A stretch of 60,000 bases of DNA from assembly GCF_964204645.1 (NCBI RefSeq), contig NC_134027.1:20388485-20448484 (forward strand). Direction: 5' to 3'. Position 1 is the first letter of the stretch, and each line of letters opens with the position of its first letter. Positions 44,826-54,504 of this stretch are shown piece by piece. The notes under the pieces are model-generated. The model was given only the letters and a program-made list of their open reading frames with translations, was not told the DNA's origin and searched no databases. Both the position numbers and the translations under genes were made by a program. Source of the stretch: Tubulanus polymorphus. Taxonomy: Eukaryota > Nemertea > Palaeonemertea > Tubulaniformes > Tubulanidae.

Positions 44826-45047
44826 TTATATGGGAGGAATATATTTTTGTTTTTCTAAATAATCAATAGTTAAATTAGATAAAGTAACTGCTAACGTTAA
44901 TTTTAAAATATCATTTATATCAAATCTATCAACATTAACACTTCCCATTTTGAATACTTTTTTTAATACCATTGAATAACCAACAGTTCCAACTGATAGT
45001 AATGCGCCATTATATAATCCAGTTATTATCCACTTATTATCACTCAT
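44826..45047 (-). CDS. Polinton small two-TM protein (73 aa)
   Basis: Two hydrophobic helices (WIITGLYNGALLSVGTVGYS and ILKLTLAVTLSNLTIDYL) are joined by a short basic loop (VLKKVFKMGSV). The size and holin-like shape are typical of small Polinton/adenovirus-like membrane proteins, but no family is recognised. Intact, with 4-24-nt spacers to its neighbours. Confidence 0.6.
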   Translation of the reverse strand: MSDNKWIITGLYNGALLSVGTVGYSMVLKKVFKMGSVNVDRFDINDILKLTLAVTLSNLTIDYLEKQKYIPPI

Positions 45048-45065
45048 TTATTAATCAAAAAAATT
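45045..45065 (-). promoter_or_regulatory. Start box of the 73-aa gene
   Basis: GTAATTTTTTTGATTAATAAATG on the minus strand; consensus match. Confidence 0.7.
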
Positions 45066-45404
45066 ACTATCATCAAAATAATTAGTTATCTTATTTATGA
45101 TTAATTCAACATTTATTTCATTACTAGTTTCATTTGTATATATTTCAATTATTATTTTTTTAATATCATCGATGATAAAATCTTTATCTAATTCATAAAA
45201 TCTTAAAGATTCTCTAATTAAATTAGTAATCTTTTCTACATTTAAAGTTTCTTTATCTATTGTTGTTTCATACTCAAATGTTGTTTCATTAGAAAATGCA
45301 ATATTTTTAATATGTGTAATTACATCATTAACGTTAAATTTCATTTCTTTCTCACGTTTAAAATCAAACCCAAAACATATACTCGGTCCAACAGTTATAT
45401 TCAT
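45051..45404 (-). CDS. Polinton protein of unknown function (117 aa)
   Basis: An N-terminal beta-like stretch (MNITVGPSICFGFDFKREKE) is followed by acidic helices (EKITNLIRESLRFYELDKDF and DIKKIIIEIYTNETSNEINV). No TM and no motif that I know. It ends almost on the start codon region of the next gene, inside the compact virion-gene block. Confidence 0.55.
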   Translation of the reverse strand: MNITVGPSICFGFDFKREKEMKFNVNDVITHIKNIAFSNETTFEYETTIDKETLNVEKITNLIRESLRFYELDKDFIIDDIKKIIIEIYTNETSNEINVELIINKITNYFDDSNFFD

Positions 45405-45422
45405 TTATATAATGAAAAAATT
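45402..45422 (-). promoter_or_regulatory. Start box of the 117-aa gene
   Basis: GTAATTTTTTCATTATATAAATG on the minus strand; consensus match right behind the minor capsid stop. Confidence 0.7.
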
Positions 45423-46177
45423 ACTCTTTACATCTTATAACTAATTCATAAATTACAGGAAAGTTATTCAAATCAATTAAATAACCATTGTGATTTCTTA
45501 TTTCTAATTTAAAATTATTAAATTTAGGAATGCATGGTTTGAAATCACATTCTGTTAAATTATAATTTATTTGAGTTCCAAATTGTTTAACGTTCTTCAT
45601 TGGTAAAATATTTAATATACTAGAATTACATGTTGTATCTTTAGTTGCTTCAAATGTTTTTGTAGGATCGATTAAATTGCAATAAATATAAAAATGTGTA
45701 AAAGGTATTATATTTGAATTACCGTCTACGTTTCCTGTAACAATTTGTGGTTTAATTCCTAACAGTTTAGCTAAAGGTTTCCTTACCATAAATGCATGTT
45801 TGCTTTCATCATCTAACTTTATTTTAATTTTATCAGAACTATCACTTTTTATAAATCTAATTGAAAATTTATCTTCACTTCCAAGTTTTAATCGTGCTCT
45901 CCGATTTATTTCTTGGGTAAATGTTTCTAAATTATATAACCCTGGTTTTAAAAATAGATGAAACCATTTATGATTATTTTTATTAAAAATTAAAAAGACT
46001 ATGTTCAAGAGTTTTATCCGATATATTGTAAAATGAGTTACATAAACTTATATTTACTAATTTTAAATCAACACAATTCTTAAATTCTCTATCTAATTGT
46101 ACTAGTAAATTATGAGATTTATAATTTGTAAGCCTTCTAGAATCAACAAATATTCTGTATTCTTTTAATTCTACCAT
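45421..46177 (-). pseudogene. Polinton minor capsid (penton-type) protein, one frameshift
   Basis: Minor capsid proteins of Polintons form pentons as a single jelly roll. The N-terminal frame (46177-45983) has YRIFVDSRRLTNYKSHNLLV and LKLVNISLCNSFYNISDK. After a one-base shift in the T/A-rich tract near 45985-46000, the second frame has HKWFHLFLKPGLYNLETF, LAKLLGIKPQIVTGN, THFYIYCNLIDPT and FPVIYELVIRCKE. The paired jelly-roll landmarks and position near the other capsid genes support the call. Joined length is about 250 residues, normal for the family. Confidence 0.8.
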
Positions 46178-46199
46178 TATTTATAACATAAAAAAATTA
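46175..46199 (-). promoter_or_regulatory. Start box of the minor capsid gene
   Basis: GTAATTTTTTTATGTTATAAATAATG on the minus strand: TATAAAT is kept but the start codon is three bases further on. Confidence 0.6.
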
Positions 46200-46228
46200 C
46201 CGCTCATCACTAAAAATTAATCTTAATA

Positions 46229-46248
46229 AAATTTTTCCTTAATAAATG
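46229..46248 (+). promoter_or_regulatory. Start box of the zinc-finger/VLTF3-like gene
   Basis: AAAATTTTTCCTTAATAAATG on the plus strand; consensus match. Together with the minor capsid box it forms a divergent promoter region of about 70 bp. Confidence 0.65.
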
Positions 46249-47563
46249 GATGAGAAGATAGCATGCGAAATTTGTGGCGAACTTCTAAGAAAAAGTAATA
46301 TGGCTCGACATATGAAAAAACATGATGAAAATTATAGACCCCCTAAAATAAACTGCCCAAAATGTAATAAATTATTCTCAAGAAATTATGTTAAAAAACA
46401 TTCAGAGAAGTGTAGAATTAATGGCGCAACGGCTAATGTTGATAGTAATGAAAGTAATAGTAATTCTGCTGAAGTTGAACCTGAAGTTATTTGGAAAAGA
46501 CCTTTCTTATTCTATGATAAGGATAATATAAAAGATCATTTCTGCGAGCCTTGTCGAATAAAATATAGCCCTGAAAATATAGAAGATTGGGAGAATCATC
46601 AATTTCGTAAAGTACATATAGATAAAATTTATAATAAATTTGAAACTGAATTTAATGAAAGAAAAAATAATTTATTAGAAAAAATAAAATATGAGAAAAC
46701 GTTACCAGATAATGAAGAAACAGTTGAAAAGTTAGAAAAACAATATAATGAATTAACAAGAAAACCATATTATTGTAAATATTGTAAATTGATTATTACA
46801 ACAAGTAATTCAAATCTACATAATAGAACAATAAAACATAAAGAAAACGTAAGAAAATACCAAGAGCTTAATGAAGATCTATTACCAGTAAATTATAAAC
46901 GAAAATGTCCACAATGTAGTTATGCGACCTTAAGGCAAGAAGGTACTGTGTTATTTTGTAATGAATGTGGATGGCAAAAGAATTTATTGGGTGACGAAAA
47001 AACTAGAGATTTTCTCATAGATCCAAAATTAAATTATCTAGATGAAATTTTTAAAATATTTTCTATGGAAGATCATACACCAGAATATATGCAATGGCTT
47101 GAAAAAAATGAAAATAATAGAAAATAAAAATGGAGAAATAACTAAAAAAGATATTATAAAAACAATTATTCCACCAACATTAAGCACAAAACAAAAGAAA
47201 ATGTATTTATATTTATTATTTAACGATTATTATGAAAAACCTAAATTAACAGAAGAAGATATGGAAAATATAAAAAAAATATTCAAACAAATATTAATGT
47301 ATCATTTGGAAAATAGAATAACAGATTCAATAAATTATGAATTCTTTTTAAATAAGATTGTAAATTATTTAAACATCGATATTATAATTCCATTTGATGA
47401 ATTAACAAACAAAAAGAAACAAAGAGAGCGAGATGAAATGTGGAACAAGATAGAACTTTATTTAAATGAGAGAAATGGAATGGAAGAAGAACCTGAACAA
47501 TTAAATGAAAATGAAGAAGCCAATAGTGATTTCGAGTATGATGATATTGATTTTATGTTTTAA
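46246..47563 (+). pseudogene. Polinton zinc-finger protein with possible VLTF3-like C-terminus, one probable frameshift
   Basis: The first frame (to 47127) has C2H2-like fingers (CEICGELLRKSNMARHMKKH and CPKCNKLFSRNYVKKHSEKC), further Cys/His pairs (FCEPCRIKY, YYCKYCKLIITTSNSNLHNR) and a zinc ribbon (KCPQCSYATLRQEGTVLFCN then ECG). The second frame (from about 47108) carries a helical domain: TDSINYEFFLNKIVNYLNID, IIIPFDELTNKKKQRERDEM and WNKIELYLNE. Zinc ribbon plus this helical end resembles poxvirus late transcription factor VLTF3-like proteins, known in several giant and polinton-like viruses. A one-base shift near 47115-47127 would make one protein of about 435 residues. Its stop overlaps the convergent PolB stop. 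Confidence 0.6.
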
Positions 47564-50500
47564 TAGCCATAAGGTAATGTTTTTATACCATCATCTAAAA
47601 TATGCCTTTTATCATCAAATGGATTTAAACTAGTTTTTTCAACTTCATTAATGTACATCTCATGATCTTCTGATCTTAAACAATTCATTTTGTGTTTCAT
47701 TACAATTGATTTATATAAACACTTTATATAATCTTGAAATTCTATATGTTTATCAACCACATGTTTTGTTATTCCTTTTAACTTTTTAGCTTCATGATCT
47801 TTTGTTCTGTAACTATACATTTTACTTCTTATCCCAACAAATTCAATCATTTCATCACCCCCTAATTCATCTTTAAATTTACCAGGAATCTTTTTATTAT
47901 CATTGCTAAATAGTTCATGATCTTTGGGATAATTGCTAAAATCAAAATGATGTTTTAATGTTTTTAAGTCTTTTGTTATGTCATTTGTCTTGATTTTTAG
48001 TATGTAGGCGTCAGTATTGACCGCTATTAATGGAAATCCACAGTTAAATGTACCATCTTCAGTTGATAAATCATAAACATAATCTGTTGGGTTATATATT
48101 TCAAATAAATCCTTAACTTCTTCTGTTAACTCATTTTCTACATGGCTTAAATTAAAGCAATTTGGTTTAGATTTAATCAATCCAATATTCATATTAAATC
48201 CTAATGAAGTGCATAATATATTCAATCCTGATATAGCAACTTTTCCTTTTTGAGCTAAAGATATTGTTTTGTGGTTTTTGAAACTTTTTGAACCATCTGC
48301 TGCGTAGAATCCAATGAAGAACCATTTTCTTAAATTATTTTTTGCATTTAATACATAATCTGGAACTATCTTTTCTTTTGTTGAAGTATTACTTTTAACT
48401 ATTGCATGAATATAGAATTCATCATTATATTTAATTGCAAAATCTTTAGGGTTATTCACACGTATTCTAAAAACTGCCGATGATTTCATATGATCCACGA
48501 TTCTAAATTTTTTATGTGAATAGACTTCTTCACAGAATTTTTTAATTCTTTCTAATAATTTGTTTCTTGATTGCATAAATACCAACAATATTGAGTGCGA
48601 TTAACATATTTATACACACCTGCTGAACCATCACCCATGAAAAATCCTTTGATAAAATATTCTTTTTCTTTTAATGTTTCGGGTTCTATATTATAAATAT
48701 TATCAATAATTTCATCAAATGACATATGATTCATTCTTTGGAAAAATCTTTTATGTAATAATTCATCTCCAATTTTTATATCAGTTGGTTTTATTTCATC
48801 ACCATTTCGTTTAATTAAACTATGATCTTCTGTAACATCTACAAATCCTAATTTAGTTCTAACTCTATAGATTTTCTTATTTGTTTTATGCCTAATAATA
48901 TTCTTTAAATTTTTCCATCCATTTCTTGTCCAAACATCCATTAAACCATTTATTTGTATTAATTCTTTTTCTCCATATGAAATATAACATTCATTTTGTT
49001 TTGGAATTATTTCTGAAATTCTTCTTACCAATATTTTATTATTACATTTTAATAATATTGGGGTGTCAGCTGTTACAGAATCAAAATATAATATTTCAAT
49101 ATGCTTTTCCCCAAAAAGTGGTTGTAAAACATTATAATAAAAATCATACATTAATAATTTTGATACTTCTAAAACAGTCGAACCAATAAACATAGGTTTA
49201 TTAAATTTCATTGATGTTCTTTTTAATTTAACTGCTGTTAAATAATCTTCAAATCTTTTATTTCCTAAATGTCTAGGACTTGATTGTAAATGTCTTAATC
49301 TTTCAGAATTATTTACTAATTCAATATCATTTCTATTTCTAATATTTTCACATGTTTTACCATAAAAACTATTATTCATTAATTTGAAGAAATCTTTTTC
49401 AAAATCTGTTTTTGATATGGTTCTCTGTTGAGTATTGAAATCTATATGTTTCTTGTTTTAAACTTTATATTTTCAGGATATTCTAAATCAACTACAAAGA
49501 AATAACCAATTGGTGCTTCATCTTTTAAACTCGCAATTGCGCTTTCCCAATCAGTTTTATCACCATTTTCAACTTCTGTTAATATAAAATTTTTAAAATC
49601 TCCCATAACACCACTAATTCCACCTCTAATTGATTTTTCAAATAATAAAACCATATCTGGTTCTTTTAATAAATCTAATTCTACATTTTTATATTTTAAA
49701 CCACATTGCCAGGTTAAACCAGGACTAGAGTAGCAATAACAAGGATCAACATTAAAATGATTCAAATTAACTTCTCTAAATTTTTCAAATATGTCAGCCA
49801 ATATCATTACATCTGATTTTAAATATAAATCAACTAATTCACCATGATTTTTCATCTTAAAATGGTTCCAAATATTTAATGTTCTATTAAACACTTCATC
49901 TTTCACATACTCCTCTTTTAATTGATCATAAAATTGATCTTTTAATAATTTTGTTACATTAAAATCATCATGTGTTTTATAAAATGAATAAGGAATTGCG
50001 CCTTAATATCTCAATAATTTAAAATCTTGTTCCATTGGATAATAATATCGAGTTATAACAAAATCATTATCAACTAAACTTTTTGATAAATTATCTAATG
50101 AACTTGCTAGAAATCTATAAGAATCTAAAAATCTAATGCAACCAAATTGAAATGAAATATAATTTTCGGATGTTTTAGCTAATAGTTTAAAATCATATTT
50201 TCTTACATTTACACCATTCATAGCATCATATTCTTCTATTTCTTGATTAATTGCGCCCAATTTTCCCGATAATTGTTTTATAAATAGATGGGTATCATAT
50301 CCTGATAAATTATGAAATATTATTGGTACGAAATTTACTTTTTTAGCTTGTAAATTGCAATCTTCATGAGCAGCTCCACGATATTTTGAATTCAAATGAT
50401 CATGATCTCTAACTTTTTTATCAAATGAATAAAAACGTTTTTCACAATAACAACTATGAGTTGCATAATTAAAATCAATAACATCTTCTTTTGTCATAAC

Positions 50501-52301
50501 TATTCTTTTATTTTTGTTTAATAATTTTGTAAAATCACTTTCTAATTCAATCATTTTGTCACAAAAATCATTAACTACATTTTCACCTCTAAAAGAAATA
50601 TATTGACTTTCATATAATTCGGGATAATTTGATTTGATGTAAATTCCATAAGCAGCAGCTCTTTGATGAACTTTTTTAATTGTATTTATAATTGGTGGGT
50701 CTTGTATTGTGTCTTCATTTAATTCATTTCCTTTATCCATTGATTTTAATAATTGCTTTTTGTTATATATTTCTTTTCTATCTTGATCAGTTAATTCTTT
50801 ATTCAACGATTCAAAATCCCCATAAATTACAAATGGAACAATATTTTTAAATTTATGATTAGTAAATTTCAATTTATAATCTTTTTCTGTTGGCATTATT
50901 AATTTACAAAAATCTTTATTATCACATATTTCTTTATGTTTTAGTAACGCATTCTCAGTTCTAAATTTATATAAACATTTTCTACATAGATAAATTTTAT
51001 GGCTGTTAAAATCACTTTCTGTTCTAAAGAATAAATCAATTTGTTTTAACCACATATAATGTTCATTTTCATCTTTTTTGTAATATAACAAATCTATAGC
51101 ATTTTCATCATCATAATATTCTGTTAAATATAAAGCTTCCAATGTATAATCTTTAATATTTTCACCTTTTGTCTTTGGTAATTCCATTAATTCGAATACA
51201 TTTATTTTTAACTTATTAATTTTTTCTATTTTGGGTATCATTTTTATAGTTACTGGATATTGATCAATTTTATATAATGTTTCATATTTCCGATAATCTG
51301 TTATTCTACAAACATTTTCCTGTGTTGGATGTAAGCAACTAATAATTGACCATAGAAAACATTTATTATCTTCATTTTGAATATTTATTACTGCTTTTGT
51401 CGTAAATGGTAATTTAATATAAGATGATGCTTTAATATCCTTTTCTGTTGTAAAGTTTGAATCATTTTTAAACATTGTTTTACTTTTTGATGTTATATTT
51501 CTTTTTGTATTGTAAACATTTAAATCTAAATATATAATTTCATTCAATGTTAAGCCAGAACCCTCAAAATATCTTTCTTCAATATGACGTTTAAATCCAT
51601 TAAATATTTTTTCTAACTTCTCTTTTATTTGTGTTTTTGAAATTATTTCTTCAGAGTGTGTTTGAATATTATAATTCATTTTTTCTTCTGACTTTATAAA
51701 ACTTACTTTCCCAGAGATACTAATTTTTGGATATTCAACATCTGTTATCAAATCTAGTATTTTTTTCTATTATTTCATTAAATTTACTATAATCTTCTAT
51801 TGTTGTACCTTTAAAGAATCTAAATATAATAGCCGCAGGACCAATTTTACTATGTAATGTTTCTAAAATTTCAATTGTATCTTTTATTTCTAGTGAATCA
51901 ATATAATTTCTAACATTTTCCATGTAAGGTTTATTTGAAATGGATTTAGTTTTTGAAGTTGGTTTTTTTACTTTTTGAGGTTTATCATCGAAATAATCTT
52001 TTCCTAAAACATTATTACTCAAATTTTGATGGTGTTTTTGTGATTCGAGATGTCTATTATAATTCCTTTTTACTATAAATTCATTAGAAACTTCACATTT
52101 TATTTCATCCAAATTCATATTTTCTAATCGTTCTTTTCTTTCATTGGAATTTTCTGGAGTTTCAAAATCTATTACATTTTTTATATGATTTGAAGACTTT
52201 TCATGACGCGATTTTTGAGATTTATCAATGTATTTTTTACAATATGGACAATGATATTGATTTTCATAAACATCAATTTGTTCTGTCTTATTCTCTTCCA
52301 T
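47560..52301 (-). pseudogene. polB: Polinton protein-primed family B DNA polymerase, intein-containing, broken
   Basis: The start at 52301 uses the TIR promoter. Zinc-finger-like N-terminus (HCPYCKKYIDKSQKSRHEKS), a frameshift near 51740, then FLWSIISCLHP and CRKCLYKFRTENALLKHKEI. Exonuclease motifs: VIYGDFESLN and FHNLSGYDTHLFIK. HNH-like zinc segment: VRDHDHLNSKYRGAAHEDCN. In-frame TAA stop at 50003-50005. Then LKSDVMILADIFEKFREVNL and PGLTWQCGLKY. At SGVMGDFKNF the expected catalytic motif A segment is missing. A second deletion lies near 49440 together with a frame change. Motif B is KLMNNSFYGKT. Motif C is YFD + intein + TDAYILKI. The C-terminus ends NPFDDKRHILDDGIKTLPYG. Exonuclease, motif B and motif C residues survive; motif A does not. 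Confidence 0.95.
48016..49079 (-). other. Intein with LAGLIDADG homing endonuclease inside PolB motif C
   Basis: An intein removes itself from the host protein. It begins with Ser1 (SVTADTPILLK, block A) directly after YFD and ends FNCGFPLIAVN directly before TDAYILKI, so splicing would give YFDTDA, the polymerase motif C. Block B is FVDVTEDHSLI. Two LAGLIDADG-type motifs are readable: IKGFFMGDGSAGVY and FFIGFYAADGSK, both with the acidic residue. Block F is YDLSTEDGTFNCG. The last residue is Asn followed by Thr as +1 nucleophile; the residue before Asn is Val rather than the usual His. One frameshift lies near 48553-48560. Length is about 355 residues, normal for an endonuclease-bearing intein. 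Confidence 0.92.
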
Positions 52302-52642
52302 TTATAAGGAAAAAAAATTACTTGTGGTGATGAGTGGGGATTACTTCCCCCTGTATATAACAAGTGCGCTATTAACCGTTCTCACCCAAGCCTCACAGCA
52401 TCTATTTATCCGGGTACAGTTGACACGCAATCACTGTACTACTACAGTAATAGCACACGCGTTAATAACCGTTCTCAGTAGAGACTCACTGTATCGATCT
52501 ATCCACGCGCAGCTGCTGTTACGCGCACTCACTGTATATGTGTGTCACAGAGCAATCGTCCGTTCTCACTAGAGCCTAGCTGTGATGAGTGGTGTCTCGA
52601 CCTCTCGACCTCTGATCTGAAAACGCCATCTTCTAATTACTA
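52298..52642 (-). repeat. Polinton right terminal inverted repeat
   Basis: Inverted partner of 24256-24598, containing the same three roughly 90-bp units (CCGTTCTC marks) and ending CGCCATCTTCTAATTACT. Confidence 0.95.
52299..52319 (-). promoter_or_regulatory. Start box of PolB in the right TIR
   Basis: AATTTTTTTTCCTTATAAATG on the minus strand, one base different from the left-end box at 24575-24595. The right and left outermost genes therefore share one promoter sequence. Confidence 0.7.
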
Positions 52643-52648
52643 ATAGAC
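52643..52648 (+). repeat. Polinton target-site duplication, right (AATAGA)
   Basis: Identical to 24250-24255. Confidence 0.95.
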
Positions 52649-53891
52649 TTTATAAATTTCTATGCAAACATAACATACTGAATACCGCCAATATGGATTT
52701 AGACCAAAACACTCTACTACTCACGCAATCACAGAATTTACAGGCTCTATACTACAAAATCTTGAAAAGGGGGATCACTCCCTTGGCCTCTTTCTGGACT
52801 TATCTAAGGCTTTTGACTCCCTCGATATCAACAAATTATTATTTAAATCATCCCACTATGGTATTCGAGGTCATGCCTATAATTGGTTCAAATCATATTT
52901 ATGCAATCGTAAAATATTTGTTAAATTCAATAATGCCTACTCTTCCTATAATACCGTTTCATTTGGTGTCCCACAGGGATCGGTCCTTGGGCCCTTACTT
53001 TTTCTTATTTATGTCAATGATCTTAATCACAACCTCTGCTACACTAAAGCTGTTTCCTTTGCAGATGATACTAACTTACTTATTTCCAACAAACATATGA
53101 ATTTACTATTGCATAATGCTAAAATTGATCTCAATATTATCATTGACTGGTTTAACTCAAATAAACTCACTCTTAACATAGATAAGACAAAGTGCTTACT
53201 TTTTTCAAAAGATAAAACCATTGACAAATCATTATACAAAATAGTATTTGGAAAACACTCTCTTGAAATAGTAAACTCTACTAAATTTCTTGATTTGCTA
53301 ATTGATGATCGTCTAAATTGGGAACCTCATGTAAAACAATTAATTAACAAATTAAACAAAAATTTATATCTTTTAAGAAGTTTAAAAAATCTCATTCCCT
53401 GCTGGACTAAAAAACTGTTATATATAAGCTATATCCAAAGTCACCTAACGTATGCACTTATTGCGTGGGGGCCATTGTTATCATCTAGTCAATCCAAAAG
53501 TCTCTTTACTATTCAGAAAAAAGCACTAAGACTCATCGAAAACTCAGCTTATAACGCCCCAACAGGTCCTATTTTCAAAAAATATAAAATACTTAAATTC
53601 CATGATCTGATTCAACTGGAAATTATCAAATTAGGATTTCAAAACACTCATAACTCCCTCCCATCTCCACTGCTAAATTTATTTCATCATAATTTTAACT
53701 TCCACTCCCACAATACCAGACAGTTTAACTACGCGAGAGCTGCTTTCCATAAATCCAAATTATACAGTAAATCCTTCTTAGCTCAGATGCCTAGTATTTG
53801 GCAAAATACTCCGAATGTTATCCGTTCATCCACCAGCATAAATTCACTATCATTCCAATTTAAAAAACAAATATTACTGAAATACGCGTAA
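52649..53891 (+). pseudogene. LINE B reverse transcriptase, palm to C-terminus
   Basis: Resumes LYKFLCKHNILNTA, then after one shift near 52695 an almost uninterrupted RT. Motifs: YGFRPKHSTTHAI, LGLFLDLSKAFDSLD (motif A), SFGVPQGSVLGPLLFLIYVN (motif B) and VSFADDTNLLI (motif C). The C-terminal domain with LLYISYIQSHLTYALIAWGP and ALRLIENSAYNAPTGP runs to YA-stop. Catalytic residues are intact. Without the Polinton this would be close to a full-length RT. Confidence 0.9.
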
Positions 53892-54027
53892 TTATTCATC
53901 TCCCGTTGAGGAAAAACTTGGTATGTGTTTAGTCTTAACTAAACTTGACTAGACTGCTATACTAGACTATCTATCTTTGTAATCATTCTTATCTGTGGCA
54001 TTTGCTTTCTCCATATTTGTAATCAAT

Positions 54028-54267
54028 CATTATTATTATTATTATCAATCAATCATTATTATTATTATTATTACTATTATTATTATTATTATTATTATCA
54101 TTATTATTACTATTATCATTATTATTATTATTACTATTATTATTATCATTATGAGTATCTTTACCTAAATTACTGAAATATTAATGGTTATAGTATATTG
54201 CCGTAATTATGATTATCATTGTATTTGTATTTGTATAAGTTATTGTTGTCATCATTATTAGAATTTG

Positions 54268-54331
<64 letters not shown>

Positions 54332-54345
54332 GATTAGCATAATTA
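54028..54345 (+). repeat. ATT/TTA trinucleotide microsatellite tracts
   Basis: Two tracts of (ATT)n with interruptions, at about 54028-54150 and 54270-54332. They lie in the 3' region of LINE B. Open frames over them (poly-Asn or poly-Leu) are artefacts. Confidence 0.9.
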
Positions 54346-54504
54346 TTATTGTTAGCATTAAGATTATTAATAGCATTATTTATAAGTATCACTGCACATT
54401 CCCCTGCACTCTGCACAAGGTTCCAGCGCCTTAATTTTATGTACAGCCTGTTGGCTTGCACTGGATACCTCTTAACCGGTTTACGAAAATAAATTATTAA
54501 TTAA

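Larger units (their letters stand above)
24256..52642. mobile_element. Polinton/Maverick element, 28.4 kb including an 11.7-kb nested transposon
   Basis: Bounded by inverted repeats of about 340 bp starting AGTAATTAGAAGATGGCG and by AATAGA duplications. It encodes PolB, RVE integrase, packaging ATPase, major and minor capsid proteins and accessory virion-type genes, most on the minus strand. Without the guest at 28579-40300 it is about 16.7 kb. Multiple nonsense and frameshift mutations and PolB deletions show it is inactive. Confidence 0.97.
52649..54504 (+). mobile_element. LINE B, 3' part
   Basis: RT continues to a stop near 53891. The 3' untranslated region contains ATT microsatellites and extends to about 54504, where LINE A coding sequence resumes. 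The exact boundary and any LINE target duplication could not be fixed by eye. Confidence 0.75.

Noticed and set aside
48926-49189. Plus-strand ORF opposite the intein
   Set aside because: Antisense shadow with no motif; the minus strand holds the clear intein and PolB sequence.
52693-53100. 135-aa ORF starting MDLDQNTLLLTQ
   Set aside because: A shadow frame of the LINE B reverse transcriptase; the RT frame carries the LDLSKAFDS and GVPQGSVLGP motifs.
54188-54434. Poly-Asn and poly-Leu ORFs
   Set aside because: Translation of the ATT microsatellite.
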